Below are positions 20,601 to 32,600 of a stretch of DNA of 64,000 nucleotides, piece by piece. The position numbers were made by a program, and so were the translations under genes. The notes under the pieces are model-generated. The model saw only the letters and a list, made by a program, of their open reading frames with translations. It made no database searches and was not told where the DNA came from. Source of the stretch: Ypsolopha sequella (lineage: Eukaryota > Arthropoda > Insecta > Lepidoptera > Ypsolophidae); the NCBI GenBank assembly GCA_934047225.1, contig OW204012.1, forward strand, positions 15,376,001-15,440,000. Direction: 5' to 3'. Each line of letters begins with the position of its first letter. The stretch's first letter is position 1.

Positions 20601-23600
20601 TATTACGGGCAGTAGTTTTAGATATACTGTTATAGAAATGATATTATAGATAAACAGTTTATAGTAAACTTACAGCGACATCCTTGACCCCCACTTCGTC
20701 CCTGGCAGGTCTGCTGACGGACCTGGCGCGTCCGTCATCCATCTTGGCCTTCTTGGTGGCGACGGCGGAGGAGGACCGCTCGCGCGGCCGGCGCCGGGTG
20801 AAGTGAGCGTCTTTAGTCTCTGTCATGTCCACGCCTGGAAGGGACATCATCGCACGGTTGTTATTTATATTTTAGATGATCACATATTGAACAGTTAGTG
20901 ACAATAAAACAAACACTGATATCTGATTTGCCTTATTGCTTTAATTGTTCGTGTTTCCACGTTTTCTCGCGCTAATTTCACCGACATAAACACAAAAACT
21001 ACAAGTACAGCACGAGTACTCTTGTTTCTCATGCTCACTAATAGTACACATGCAAAAAGAGGGTGGTGCATCAACCTGTAGCCAAAAAAAAAAACATATT
21101 CCATGTGGTTGTATTTGACATGGGTAATGCACATCAATGTATTTACTAACTCAGTGTGCGACCATAATGCCAAACTTTACTCAATGTGCGCCTCATTTTG
21201 ACTGATACAAAATATTTGTTATTTCGCTCAGCTTCGAAAAGGCCATCGTGATAAATAGTTATGAATTTTCTGGTTTATAACTTTAATGTTTATAGTAGTT
21301 TATGCTACAAGGGCGAAAAGGAATAAATTACGAGGACGATTTAAACGTAACCGAGTAATTTATTGCTCTTACGCCCGTGTATCATACTACGTTTTTCAAT
21401 GCATAGTGTGAGGAAATAAACCAAATATAAATCAAAGAAAACAATTTAATTACTAAATTTGAAAGTTACATTGTTGCAAGTTAATGATTGGCTCAAAAGG
21501 ACTGTATCCAGAGCCGTTAATCAGTGAAAAAAAATAAGTATAACATTTATAGTACACAGGAAAGGTTTCAGGTTAGCCAACTTCTCTTAAATAAAATCAA
21601 AGCCCTAGGGCAAAATAATCGACTTTCTGTTCGGTTTTGATGCATAAAAAGTGGGCCTTTACGAGCACTTGCATTGAAAAAAAAAATACACTTATTTATT
21701 TTCCTTTAAACATTAAAGCAAGCTAAAAGCAAATCATGTTACGGAGATGAAATAGAAGTGGGCTGGATATTTGGCTCGCGCCAAGGATTGGATTTGAACC
21801 ACAAAAATATGGTTTATTGTGGTTAGAAATCGAAATGTATGTACTATGTATTGTACAGGGTTATATTAAATTAGTTGGCGAAACTTGAAACATATGTAGA
21901 ATATGTCTATATGAACAACTTTTTCTATTAGGGTTGTGCAAAATTCTTGAAATTTGTTTTCACCTTTCCATATTGGACCAGTCAGCTGATCGGGGCTACT
22001 TGTATGTGAGGAAGTGAAAAAAGTTACGAATTTCGCTTAGCTCCCATACAAACGGTTGTTCATATAAACTAGTACTACCTATATATAACTTTAAACTCTC
22101 GCGTTTCGTACACATTATAATATATATAATCGGGTCTACCGCGATCAATTTTTTTACCTTTTTTACGAAAAGGGGACACCCGACGTTCGAGACAGTTGCA
22201 TGTCTCGTGGTCTACGGGAAACTGGCAAGTATGGCGAGGCGCAGTGATGAGATGCAGGTGACCAATAGTACTTACTACCTACTAGTAAATAGTACTACCT
22301 ATGTTCTGAGTTTCGCCAACTAATATTATTAAACCTTATATAACGCCGACACAATCCTGGCAATGATCGCGGACAGGCTTAGTTGTCCCTACATACGCCA
22401 CTGTTGCAACAGGCATGCGACAGGCATGTGTGTGTAGCCGTGGTGAGCAGTTATTATATATATTGTGTGTTTTATTATTATTATTATTATTATTATTAGT
22501 ACAATTTAATATTATATTTAATTTAATCTGTTTATGTTTTATTCCAATATGAGTCTTGGTCACTTGAAATAAATAAATATTAATTTTTTAAATTTAATTT
22601 AATAACTCACCGAGTTTCTCCATCTCGTCCCGGAGCTTGGTAGTGGACCGGTCGCGACCTCGCGCGCGGCTCGTCCGCGGCATCACCGGCTTGGTCGACT
22701 GCTTCGTGAGACGACTGTCGTCCTTCAGGACCGCCTTCTTGTTACTGGAATAGAGGCACGGAACCTTCAGCTATTTTTTTAGGGTTCCGTAACTAAAAGG
22801 TACAAAAGGAACCTTTATGGTGAGACTCCGTTGTCCGTCCGTATGTCAGGTTCATAACTTTAGCACCGTTAAAGATAAAGACATGAAATTGTGTCACAAA
22901 AATAGCATTAATTTACCCACATATCACGGTGTAAACAGAATATGAAAAATTTGAAATTGTTCAAAATATCCAAAACAAAATTGAGAAAAATAAAAAATAT
23001 TATCCTAAAAATACAATATGGATATCAAATTGTAGATATTAAAAAGTTTTACTATATTTACTGGCACTGGTTTCGAGAAATCTTTAAAAAAACCACAAAA
23101 ATATGTATGCCCCCCCTTATCTCCGAAACTGGTAGACCGAAAAATATGAAAAAAAATGTTGATTATAGATCATAACTAGCCAATTACAGGAAAACTATAG
23201 CGATTAAAAAAAAATTGAGCACAAATTAATAATATAAAAAAAGTAAAATAAAAAAAAAAAATGTTAGATGAAGTATAATGTCCAACTGGACATAATTATA
23301 CATTGGGACACTCGTGCAGTCTATTGTCCCAATATCTCACCTTAAAGCCAATTCTGAAGGCTTTAATTTTAGTTATAGTGCTGTCAAAACTTGAAATTTT
23401 CCAAAGAAATTTAACTTCTGTTCCTAAAACTTAAGGACTGTTTTGCAAGGAAGGAAATTTAGTTTTGTCAGCACTAGAACTAAAATTCAGAATCGGCTTT
23501 ACTATAATATTACGAATGCACAAAACACTATTTTAGAACTGTTTTCGAACTTGTCTTCGACATGGGTAATGCACGTTTAATCATATACAATTAAGCTAGT

Positions 23601-26600
23601 GTTTTGCGTGGTGCGCGGGCTGCAGGCAGCCCGCGTGAGTTGTAATTGTTCCAAGTTGTACTTCGTTATTGTTGTTGTTGTTTGTTGCATTTAGTTGTTG
23701 TTGTAACTTTTTCGTTAACGTGACAGGACAAGGTATCGAGTAAAAAACACGTTTGAAATTGAGTTGCAACAAATTATCAGACGAAATTCAAGTAATGGGC
23801 AGAAGTCAATTGTATCACGAAATGTCATCGGCCATGATCGGGTGGGAAAAAAGTCATCGGTCATGATCAGTTTTCAAAATTGTCATCGTCGTAACCGTAA
23901 TAGCGCGTTGAAATACGTGTGGCAACTTTGATTCCATTGAAATGGACTAATATTTTGCTATTGTGTACTCTGACAGTTGTCAAAGGTCCAAAATGTACAC
24001 GGTCGAAATGTGCTGGAACCAACTTTCAACGGAGTCGAATCCCGCTAAGCCCAATCTCAAACGTTTTCGAGATAGGTCCAAATGAAACAGTCTTGTACTG
24101 CCCCCGGGGTTAAGTGAACTCGGCCTCATGAACTCACATACTCGGCCTTCGGCCTCGTATGTTCGTTCATCGGCCTCGCTTATACTCGGTTCGGCCTTCG
24201 GCCTCACAAGCTCGGCCTCCGGCCTCGCCGCTTGGTACTGTTTGGCCTCCGGACGATTCCTCCGGAATCGTCCTCCGGGGTCGGCCTTCGGCCTCCCTAG
24301 AATGACATCAGGTATGACTCTGGTGGCCGCGGTGTCGTGCTCGGCCGAAAAACTCGCATGTTCGGACTCCGAACGCTGCCAGCTCGGCCTTCGGCCTCAC
24401 TGGCGCGTTCTCCGTCCTCACATGCTCGTTTTTCGGCCTCGCTATAAAGACACTTGTAGGCTCGGCCTTCGGCCTCGCCGGGATCCTTTACGCGAAATGT
24501 TTCCTCTGACAGCTGTCAAGTGTCCAAACTGTCAACGGTCGAAATGTGCTTGAACCAATTCAACGTAGTCGAATCCCGCTAAGCCCAATCTCAAAGGTTT
24601 GGGAGATATGTCCAAGTGAAACAGTATTGTAATGAGCCCGGGGTAATGTGAACTCGGCCTCATGAACTCACATACTCGGCCTTCAGCCTCGCTTATACTC
24701 GGTTCGGCCTTCGGCCTCACCGCTTGGTACTGTTTGGCCTCCGGACGATTCCTACGAGGCCTCCGGCTTCGCCTCCGGCCTCGTAGGAATCGTCCTCCGG
24801 GGTCGGCCTTCGGCCTCCCTAGAATGACATCAGATATGACTCTGGTAGCCGCGGTATCGTGCTCGGCCGAAAAACGCGCATGTTCGGACTCCGAACGCTG
24901 CCAGCTCGGCCTTCGGCCTCGCTAGAAAGACACTTGAAGGCTCGGCCTTCGGCCTCGCCATTAGATCCGAAAAAATGTCCAATCCATTTTTTTTTCGAAA
25001 AAGTGTCAAAATACCTGTCGGTTGTCAAAAAGTGTCAAATTTGACAGTGGATTCGTAATCAGCGACTCCACTTGCTCCTGGATACCGAGTTTCAAGCGAA
25101 TCGGAGCACTTTTTTGGACATGTCAAAAAAATGTCAAAACCTGTCAAATGTCAAATTTTTTTATGCGGTCGGGTAGCGCTTGGCAAACCGATCACTAAAG
25201 TCGAAACCGCAACTCGCTAGGACTTACGGTTCGGGAGATATGGCCGATCAAAGTTTTGGCAAAAAAAAAATTTTTTTTCGACTTTTTTTTTTTTTTTTTT
25301 CATTTTCAGCTAGAGCTCGCCGAGCCCTTTTCTTAGAGTACCATGAACATGGGTCTAGCTCCAGCCGTTTGGGAGATACGGGCCGTTAAAGTTTTGACAC
25401 CGGGGGGGGCTAGATCTCGGCGAGACCTTTTCTTAGACACCCATCAACATGGGTCTAACTCAAGCCGTCTCGAAGATACGGGCCGTTAAAGTTTTGACAT
25501 TTGAAAAAAAAAAAAAAACTTTTTTGTCACCCTATGGTCCGACCCCTAGGGATGTACCACCTTCCGTTCCGAAGATATGGCCAAAACAAAATTTTTTTGT
25601 AACAAATTTTAGAAAAAAAAAAAAATTCCCATCCCTAGTGACCGGGGACATCCCTAGGAACTGCGCCCGCTCGCGCTTCGCGCTCGCGGGCTTGTTCCGG
25701 CGAACTTTCTGTCAATAATGTCAAAAATGTCAATTTTTCCCATCCCTAGTACCCAGGTACATCACTACGAACATCGCCCTCTCGCGCTTCGCGCTCGCGG
25801 GCTCGTTCGTGCTCGTTCGTAGGCTCGCCCTTCGGGCTCGCCTACTCACTCGCAAAACTCCCATACAAAATCCCATACAACGACCCGCCTCACTAAAACG
25901 TCAAAAAACCATGTCAAATGTCAAAAAATGTCAAATGTCTGATTTTTTCCCCACTCAGTATTAGACACCCAACATTCCATACATACAACACTACCACCCC
26001 AAACGACTCCTTCCAACTAAACAACCATGTCAATGAGTGAGTCAGTCAGTTACCGTTATGTAGCTTTATATATAGTCAACAACAACGAGCGACCATAATG
26101 TCAAATTGTTGATATGGGCCACGCTTTGACCGACACAGTACATTATAGTTCTGGCCAGCTTCGATCGGGCCTTCATTATAAGATTTGATTACTAAATTGC
26201 AAGTGTGCAAGCATTTTAGTAGAAAACTATTGAAGGAAAGTGTCGCGTACACGAAGAAAAACACAAATATCTTGCATTTCCTGAGTCAGTTTTTACAATA
26301 AAACGAATTGAATGTTAATTAATTAACCAACCCGAGTAAGTAGACTTGGTACCCCCCCCCCCCCAACTTGGTAACCCCCCCCCACGCAGAAAAAAGACTA
26401 TCATATCGTACGAGCGACCCGCCCGGCTTCGCACGGGTGCAATGCTGATACTGAATATACAGTATTTAAGGTGCTTAATTGGATAATGATTAATGCTGTA
26501 TTGCCTAAACTCGCTTCGTAGATAAGCCATTATTTCTCGTAAAAAGTAAAGGATAAAAATGGTTATTGTGGGTTATACCTAAGAGATAGACATATACCAT

Positions 26601-29600
26601 TGCGGACTTTTTGTAGAACTTTTTAAGGTGTACAATACTGTAGTACATTATTTGGATCTATCTCGTAGGGTTCAGCCAGCGTTTGCAATGTAAGCGCATT
26701 GTATATATTATGCATGTATTATACATATAAACTTTCCTCTTGAATCACTCTATCAATTAGAAATGGTATAAAATATATTCACTTTTGAAAAGCTTTTTAT
26801 ATACATATATTTATACGAATCAATAATTAAATTAAATACTTTATATTATAAAATTATACAGTTTAAGATATATTTCTGGTCCGACCTGGACCCGGCATCA
26901 GTTAAATATACTAATAACATAAATAGGTATGGCTTGACAACACGCAGAGACATTAACATTAGCGCATAGATAAAATATGTATTAGAACTATTTATAAAAA
27001 CTATTTACAATCGAGCTTTGATTTCGATAATGAGGTGATGATGATGATGATGATGACGATGCTGGTGATGGTGATGAGGGGGTAGGTAATCTGGGTCATC
27101 AATGTTGTTTATTGAGCCCATCTCCGTAATGCGCACCAATTAGAAATTAGAAATTATCTATTAGAAAAATCGCATCAAAATCCGTTGCGTAGTTTTAAAG
27201 ATCTAAGCATACAATAGGACAGACAGACAGCGGGAAGCGACTTTGTTTTATACTATGTAGTGATTTCGTCCTCCCACCCTTAGAAAGTAGACTTTAGAAG
27301 TGACGCCTCCCAGAAAAGAGACTAACAGAAAGTATTGCAACAGAGAATAGTCTGAAAGTATTGCAACAGAGAATAGTCTGAAAGTATTGCAACAGAGAAT
27401 AGTCTGAAAGTATTGCAACAGAGAATATTCTGAAAGTATTGCAACAGAGAATAGTCTGAAAGTATTGCAACAGAGAATAGTCTGAAAGTATTGCAACAGA
27501 GAATAGTCTGAAAGTATTGCAACAGAGAATAGTCTGAAAGTATTGCAACAGAGAATAGTCTGAAAGTATTGCAACAGAGAATAGTCTGAAAGTATTGCAA
27601 CAGAGAATAGTCTGAAAGTATTGCAACAGAGAATAGTCTGAAAGTATTGCAACAGAGAATAGTCTGAAAGTATTGCAACAGAGAATAGTCTGAAAGTATT
27701 GCAACAGAGAATAGTCTGAAAGTATTGCAACAGAGAATAGTCTGAAAGTATTGCAACAGAGAATAGTCTGAAAGTATTGCAACAGAGAATAGTCTGAAAG
27801 TATTGCAACAGAGAATAGTCTGAAAGTATTGCAACAGAGAATAGTCTGAAAGTATTGCAACAGAGAATAGTCTGAAAGTATTGCAACAGAGAATAGTCTG
27901 AAAGTATTGCAACAGAGAATAGTCTGAAAGTATTGCAACAGAGAATAGTCTGAAAGTATTGCAACAGAGAATAGTCTGAAAGCCGGTCCATATCTATGGC
28001 TGTTGTAAACTTCACTATGATTAACTTGCATAAATTGTAACTAGAGTACATATATTTTTTTGCACGAACAAGAAAATTGACAGTTTGTGATAGTGGGTAA
28101 TGCGCTTTAAACTCCTACAGTGCATGTGAAGTCATTTCACAATTATACATTCAAAATTCAAATAGTTTATTTTGCAAAGTAGGTATACAAGATACACGTT
28201 TCACAAGTCAAAATTTAATCTTATAAAAAAAATATATGTAATAAAATAATAAATGTACATAAACTAGATTAAAGGTTTATTAAATTTATGTAGCAATATA
28301 TATACGATTAAAATGATAAGTAAAATTAATATTATACAAGGTGAAAATCCAATCAGCCGCCCGAACCCATACCGGAGACCCGGCCAGGGACCAGGAACAA
28401 GGTTCAATGATCACCAACCGAGCCCCCAGCACGAATGCAGGCAACCGACCAAATACCATCCTATATACTTACTATATACTAATAGGTTACATATATAAAT
28501 ACATGCCTACCTCCGCCCATTCGGAAATTCCAGTGACAATGTGAAATGGCTCAAGCTCCATAGGAGTTAGAAGTGCATTTCCCACTATGTAAATTACTAT
28601 GTAGAAGTACATGACAATATATACCACGTCTATGGCTTTGTGAACGAATCACATACACACATATACTCACACCTATCTCCCAGAGAGTTAGGCACAGACC
28701 ACAGACTTCCATTTGCTACGATCCTGACACACCTCCTCCACATCCATCAGTCTTGTCATACGAGCTCTTCTATCCGAATGCTTTGACAAAGTGAAACAGT
28801 AATGTTATTTCATACCGTATCTGTCTGGCCAGCTCCCGAATCTCTTTCATGGTCTCGTCGAGCTCTATCTTGGGTACCGCGTACATGCCCGCTTCGTCGC
28901 GCAACTCTTCTTCCTTTTCTAACTCTGCCAGTTTCTGTAACGCAATAAAAACTTTGTTAAAAAACTGCCACTTGTCAAATAAAGAATGCAAATGAACATA
29001 TTATATTCAAGTAAATATAATCTGTTTATTGGCATAAAACTTAAATAACAAAAACTGGCCAAGTGCGAGTTGGACTCGCACACGAAGGGTTCCGTACCAT
29101 TATCTATAAAAACGGCAAAATAAACATGTCTGTTGACTATGTTGTATGGGAGCCCCCTTAAATATTTATTTTATTCTGTTTTTTAGTATTTGTTGTTATA
29201 GCGGCAACAGAAATACATCATCTGTGAAAATTTCAACTGTCTAACTATCACGTTTCATGAGATACAGCCTGGTGACAGACGGACAGGTGAAAGGACAGCG
29301 GAGTCTTAGTAATAGGGTCCCGTTAGTTACCCTTTGGGTACGGAACCCTAAAACTGCCACTGGTTTGCCATTATTTTCAAATAAGGTATTACTTTAAATA
29401 GGATATAATATATAAATAAAACAGTATTAATTAGGTTTGAAATTTATTTTGATCAACTTGTGGTCGTCGTCAGTCGAATAAGTAAAATATATATTTTGAC
29501 ATGTACATATATATATTATAGATATTGACATAGACATTGTAATTAAAACTTTTTTTCTTAAAATACTCAATTCTAAACTATTTCATTATTAGGAGCTATG

Positions 29601-32600
29601 TTTGATACAAAACCACGAAACATTCAGCTGGTAGAAAATACTAAATAGTATTAAGCTCGCCTGTGTACAAAAATTTAACTTGTGCAATAAAGAATGTTAT
29701 TATTATTATTATTCATTCCTGCATTAAACTTTGCTCCTAGTTTATAATTAAATAGTTTAGAATCACGTATTTTTAAGAATATTTTTTTTTTTTTTAAGTT
29801 TATTAAAAAATATAAATAAACTGATAAATAAGTATTTTTAAGAAAAGGTATATTTTTAATATGTCAAAATCTATATAAATAAATATGTCAAATATCTATT
29901 TTATCAACTGACGATGACCACAAGTTGGACGAATTATATTTCAAACCCAAATTAATATATATATTTTAATATATTATAATCTATTTAAAATAATAAAAAA
30001 TTAAAAAAGGCTTTAAATTTATATTTATTAAATTAAAGTATCACAATATAATATATTTTACGCACAATGTTCTATTACCGCGCTTTATGGAAAGCGTCGA
30101 TGTGACCTAGGATGAAGCACGACAACAAAGTACCTAAAGAGTAGGGTAACCCTCCCGGTACTGGTTCTCATGACGTCACACCGGAACAACGACGAGTCAC
30201 TCGGCGGCATGATTGCGTCATGAGGGTGGTGACAAGTCGAAGTCTACCACCAGTACAAGTGACAGTATTAGTGAGTTAGTTGTGTCTCGGTGTAACTGTG
30301 CAGGGTGCACGTATTTGTAGTAATTAGTGGTTGTAGCTCAGTTTACGTCACTCGGGGAGGCTCCTTTCATGAAGTCTACCACCAGTACAAGTGACAGTAT
30401 TAGTCAGTTAGTTGTGTCTCGGTGTAACTGTGCAGGGTGCACGTATTTGTAGTAATTAGTGGTTGTAGCTCAGTTTACGTCACTCGGGGAGGCTCCTTTC
30501 ATGAAGTCTACCACCAGTACAAGTGACAGTATTAGTCAGTTAGTTGTGTCTCGGTGTAACTGTGCAGGGTGCACGTATTTGTAGTAATTAGTGGTTGTAG
30601 CTCAGTTTACGTCACTCGGGGAGGCTCCTTTCATGAAGTCTACCACCAGTACAAGTGACAGTATTAGTCAGTTAGTTGTGTCTCGGTGTAACTGTGCAGG
30701 GTGCACGTATTTGTAGTAATTAGTGGTTGTAGCTCAGTTTACGTCACTCGGGGAGGCTCCTTTCATGAAGTCTACCACCAGTACAAGTGACAGTATTAGT
30801 CAGTTAGTTGTGTCTCGGTGTAACTGTGCAGGGTGCACGTATTTGTAGTAATTAGTGGTTGTAGCTCAGTTTACGTCACTCGGGGAGGCTCCTTTCATGA
30901 AGTCTACCACCAGTACAAGTGACAGTATTAGTCAGTTAGTTGTGTCTCGGTGTAACTGTGCAGGGTGCACGTATTTGTAGTAATTAGTGGTTGTAGCTCA
31001 GTTTACGTCACTCGGGGAGGCTCCTTTCATGAAGTCTACCACCAGTACAAGTGACAGTATTAGTCAGTTAGTTGTGTCTCGGTGTAACTGTGCAGGGTGC
31101 ACGTATTTGTAGTAATTAGTGGTTGTAGCTCAGTTTACGTCACTCGGGGAGGCTCCTTTCATGAAGTCTACCACCAGTACAAGTGACAGTATTAGTCAGT
31201 TAGTTGTGTCTCGGTGTAACTGTGCAGGGTGCACGTATTTGTAGTAATTAGTGGTTGTAGCTCAGTTTACGTCACTCGGGGAGGCTCCTTTCATGAAGTC
31301 TACCACCAGTACAAGTGACAGTATTAGTCAGTTAGTTGTGTCTCGTTGTAACTGTGCAGGGTGCACGTATTTGTAGTAATTAGTGGTTGTAGCTCAGTTT
31401 ACGTCACTCGGGGAGGCTCCTTTCATGAAGTCTACCACCAGTACAAGTGACAGTATTAGTCAGTTAGTTGTGTCTCGGTGTAACTGTCCAGGGTGCACGT
31501 ATTTGTAGTAATTAGTGGTTGTAGCTCAGTTTACGTCACTCGGGGAGGCTCCTTTCATGAAGTCTACCACCAGTACAAGTGACAGTATTAGTCAGTTAGT
31601 TGTGTCTCGTTGTAACTGTGCAGGGTGCACGTATTTGTAGTAATTAGTGGTTGTAGCTCAGTTTACGTCACTCGGGGAGGTTCCTTTCATCAAGTCTACC
31701 ACCAGTACAAGTGACAGTATTAGTCAGTTAGTTGTGTCTCGTTGTAACTGTGCAGGGTGCACGTATTTGTAGTAATTAGTGGTTGTAGCTCAGTTTACGT
31801 CACTCGGGGAGGCTCCTTTCATGAAGTCTACCACCAGTACAAGTGACAGTATTAGTCAGTTAGTTGTGTCTCGTTGTAACTGTGCAGGGTGCACGTATTT
31901 GTAGTAATTAGTGGTTGTAGCTCAGTTTACGTCACTCGGGGAGGTTCCTTTCATCAAGTCTACCACCAGTACAAGTGACAGTATTAGTCAGTTAGTTGTG
32001 TCTCGTTGTAACTGTGCAGGGTGCACGTATTTGTAGTAATTAGTGGTTGTAGCTCAGTTTACGTCACTCGGGGAGGTTCCTTTCATGAAGTCTACCACCA
32101 GTACAAGTGACAGTATTAGTCAGTTAGTTGTGTCTCGGTGTAACTGTGCAGGGTGCACGTATTTGTAGTAATTAGTGGTTGTAGCTCAGTTTACGTCACT
32201 CGGGGAGGTTCCTTTCATGAAGTCTACCACCAGTACAAGTGACAGTATTAGTCAGTTAGTTGTGTCTCGTTGTAACTGTGCAGGGTGCACGTATTTGTAG
32301 TAATTAGTGGTTGTAGCTCAGTTTACGTCACTCGGGGAGGCTCCTTTCATGAAGTCTACCACCAGTACAAGTGACAGTATTAGTCAGTTAGTTGTGTCTC
32401 GGTGTAACTGTGCAGGGTGCACGTATTTGTAGTAATTAGTGGTTGTAGCTCAGTTTACGTCACTCGGGGAGGCTCCTTTCATGAAGTCTACCACCAGTAC
32501 AAGTGACAGTATTAGTGAGTTAGTTGTGTCTCGGTGTAACTGTGCAGGGTGCACGTATTTGTAGTAATTAGTGGTTGTAGCTCAGTTTACGTCACTCGGG

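Larger units (their letters stand above)
23557..26172 (+). repeat. ~135-bp dispersed repeat, member 2, split by a 2.5-kb insertion
   Basis: The left part (cgacatgggtaatgcacgt) ends near 23580 and the right part (gcgaccataatgtcaaat ... cagcttcgatcgggcc) resumes near 26088. In intact members these parts are ~20-25 bp apart. Confidence 0.65.

Noticed and set aside
22469..22500. ATT and similar microsatellites (also ~13846, ~29699, gatgat at ~27035)
   Set aside because: Short simple repeats normal for insect introns; not listed as separate features.
24128..24925. Open frames on both strands through the GC-rich insertion
   Set aside because: The frames follow the cggccttcggcc words, are open in opposite directions, and contain no recognisable domain; they reflect low-complexity GC-rich sequence.
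27248..28051. Three long overlapping minus-strand frames of 196-267 codons
   Set aside because: Produced by a 26-bp unit that happens to lack stops; all three frames of the same strand are open, which no real protein needs.
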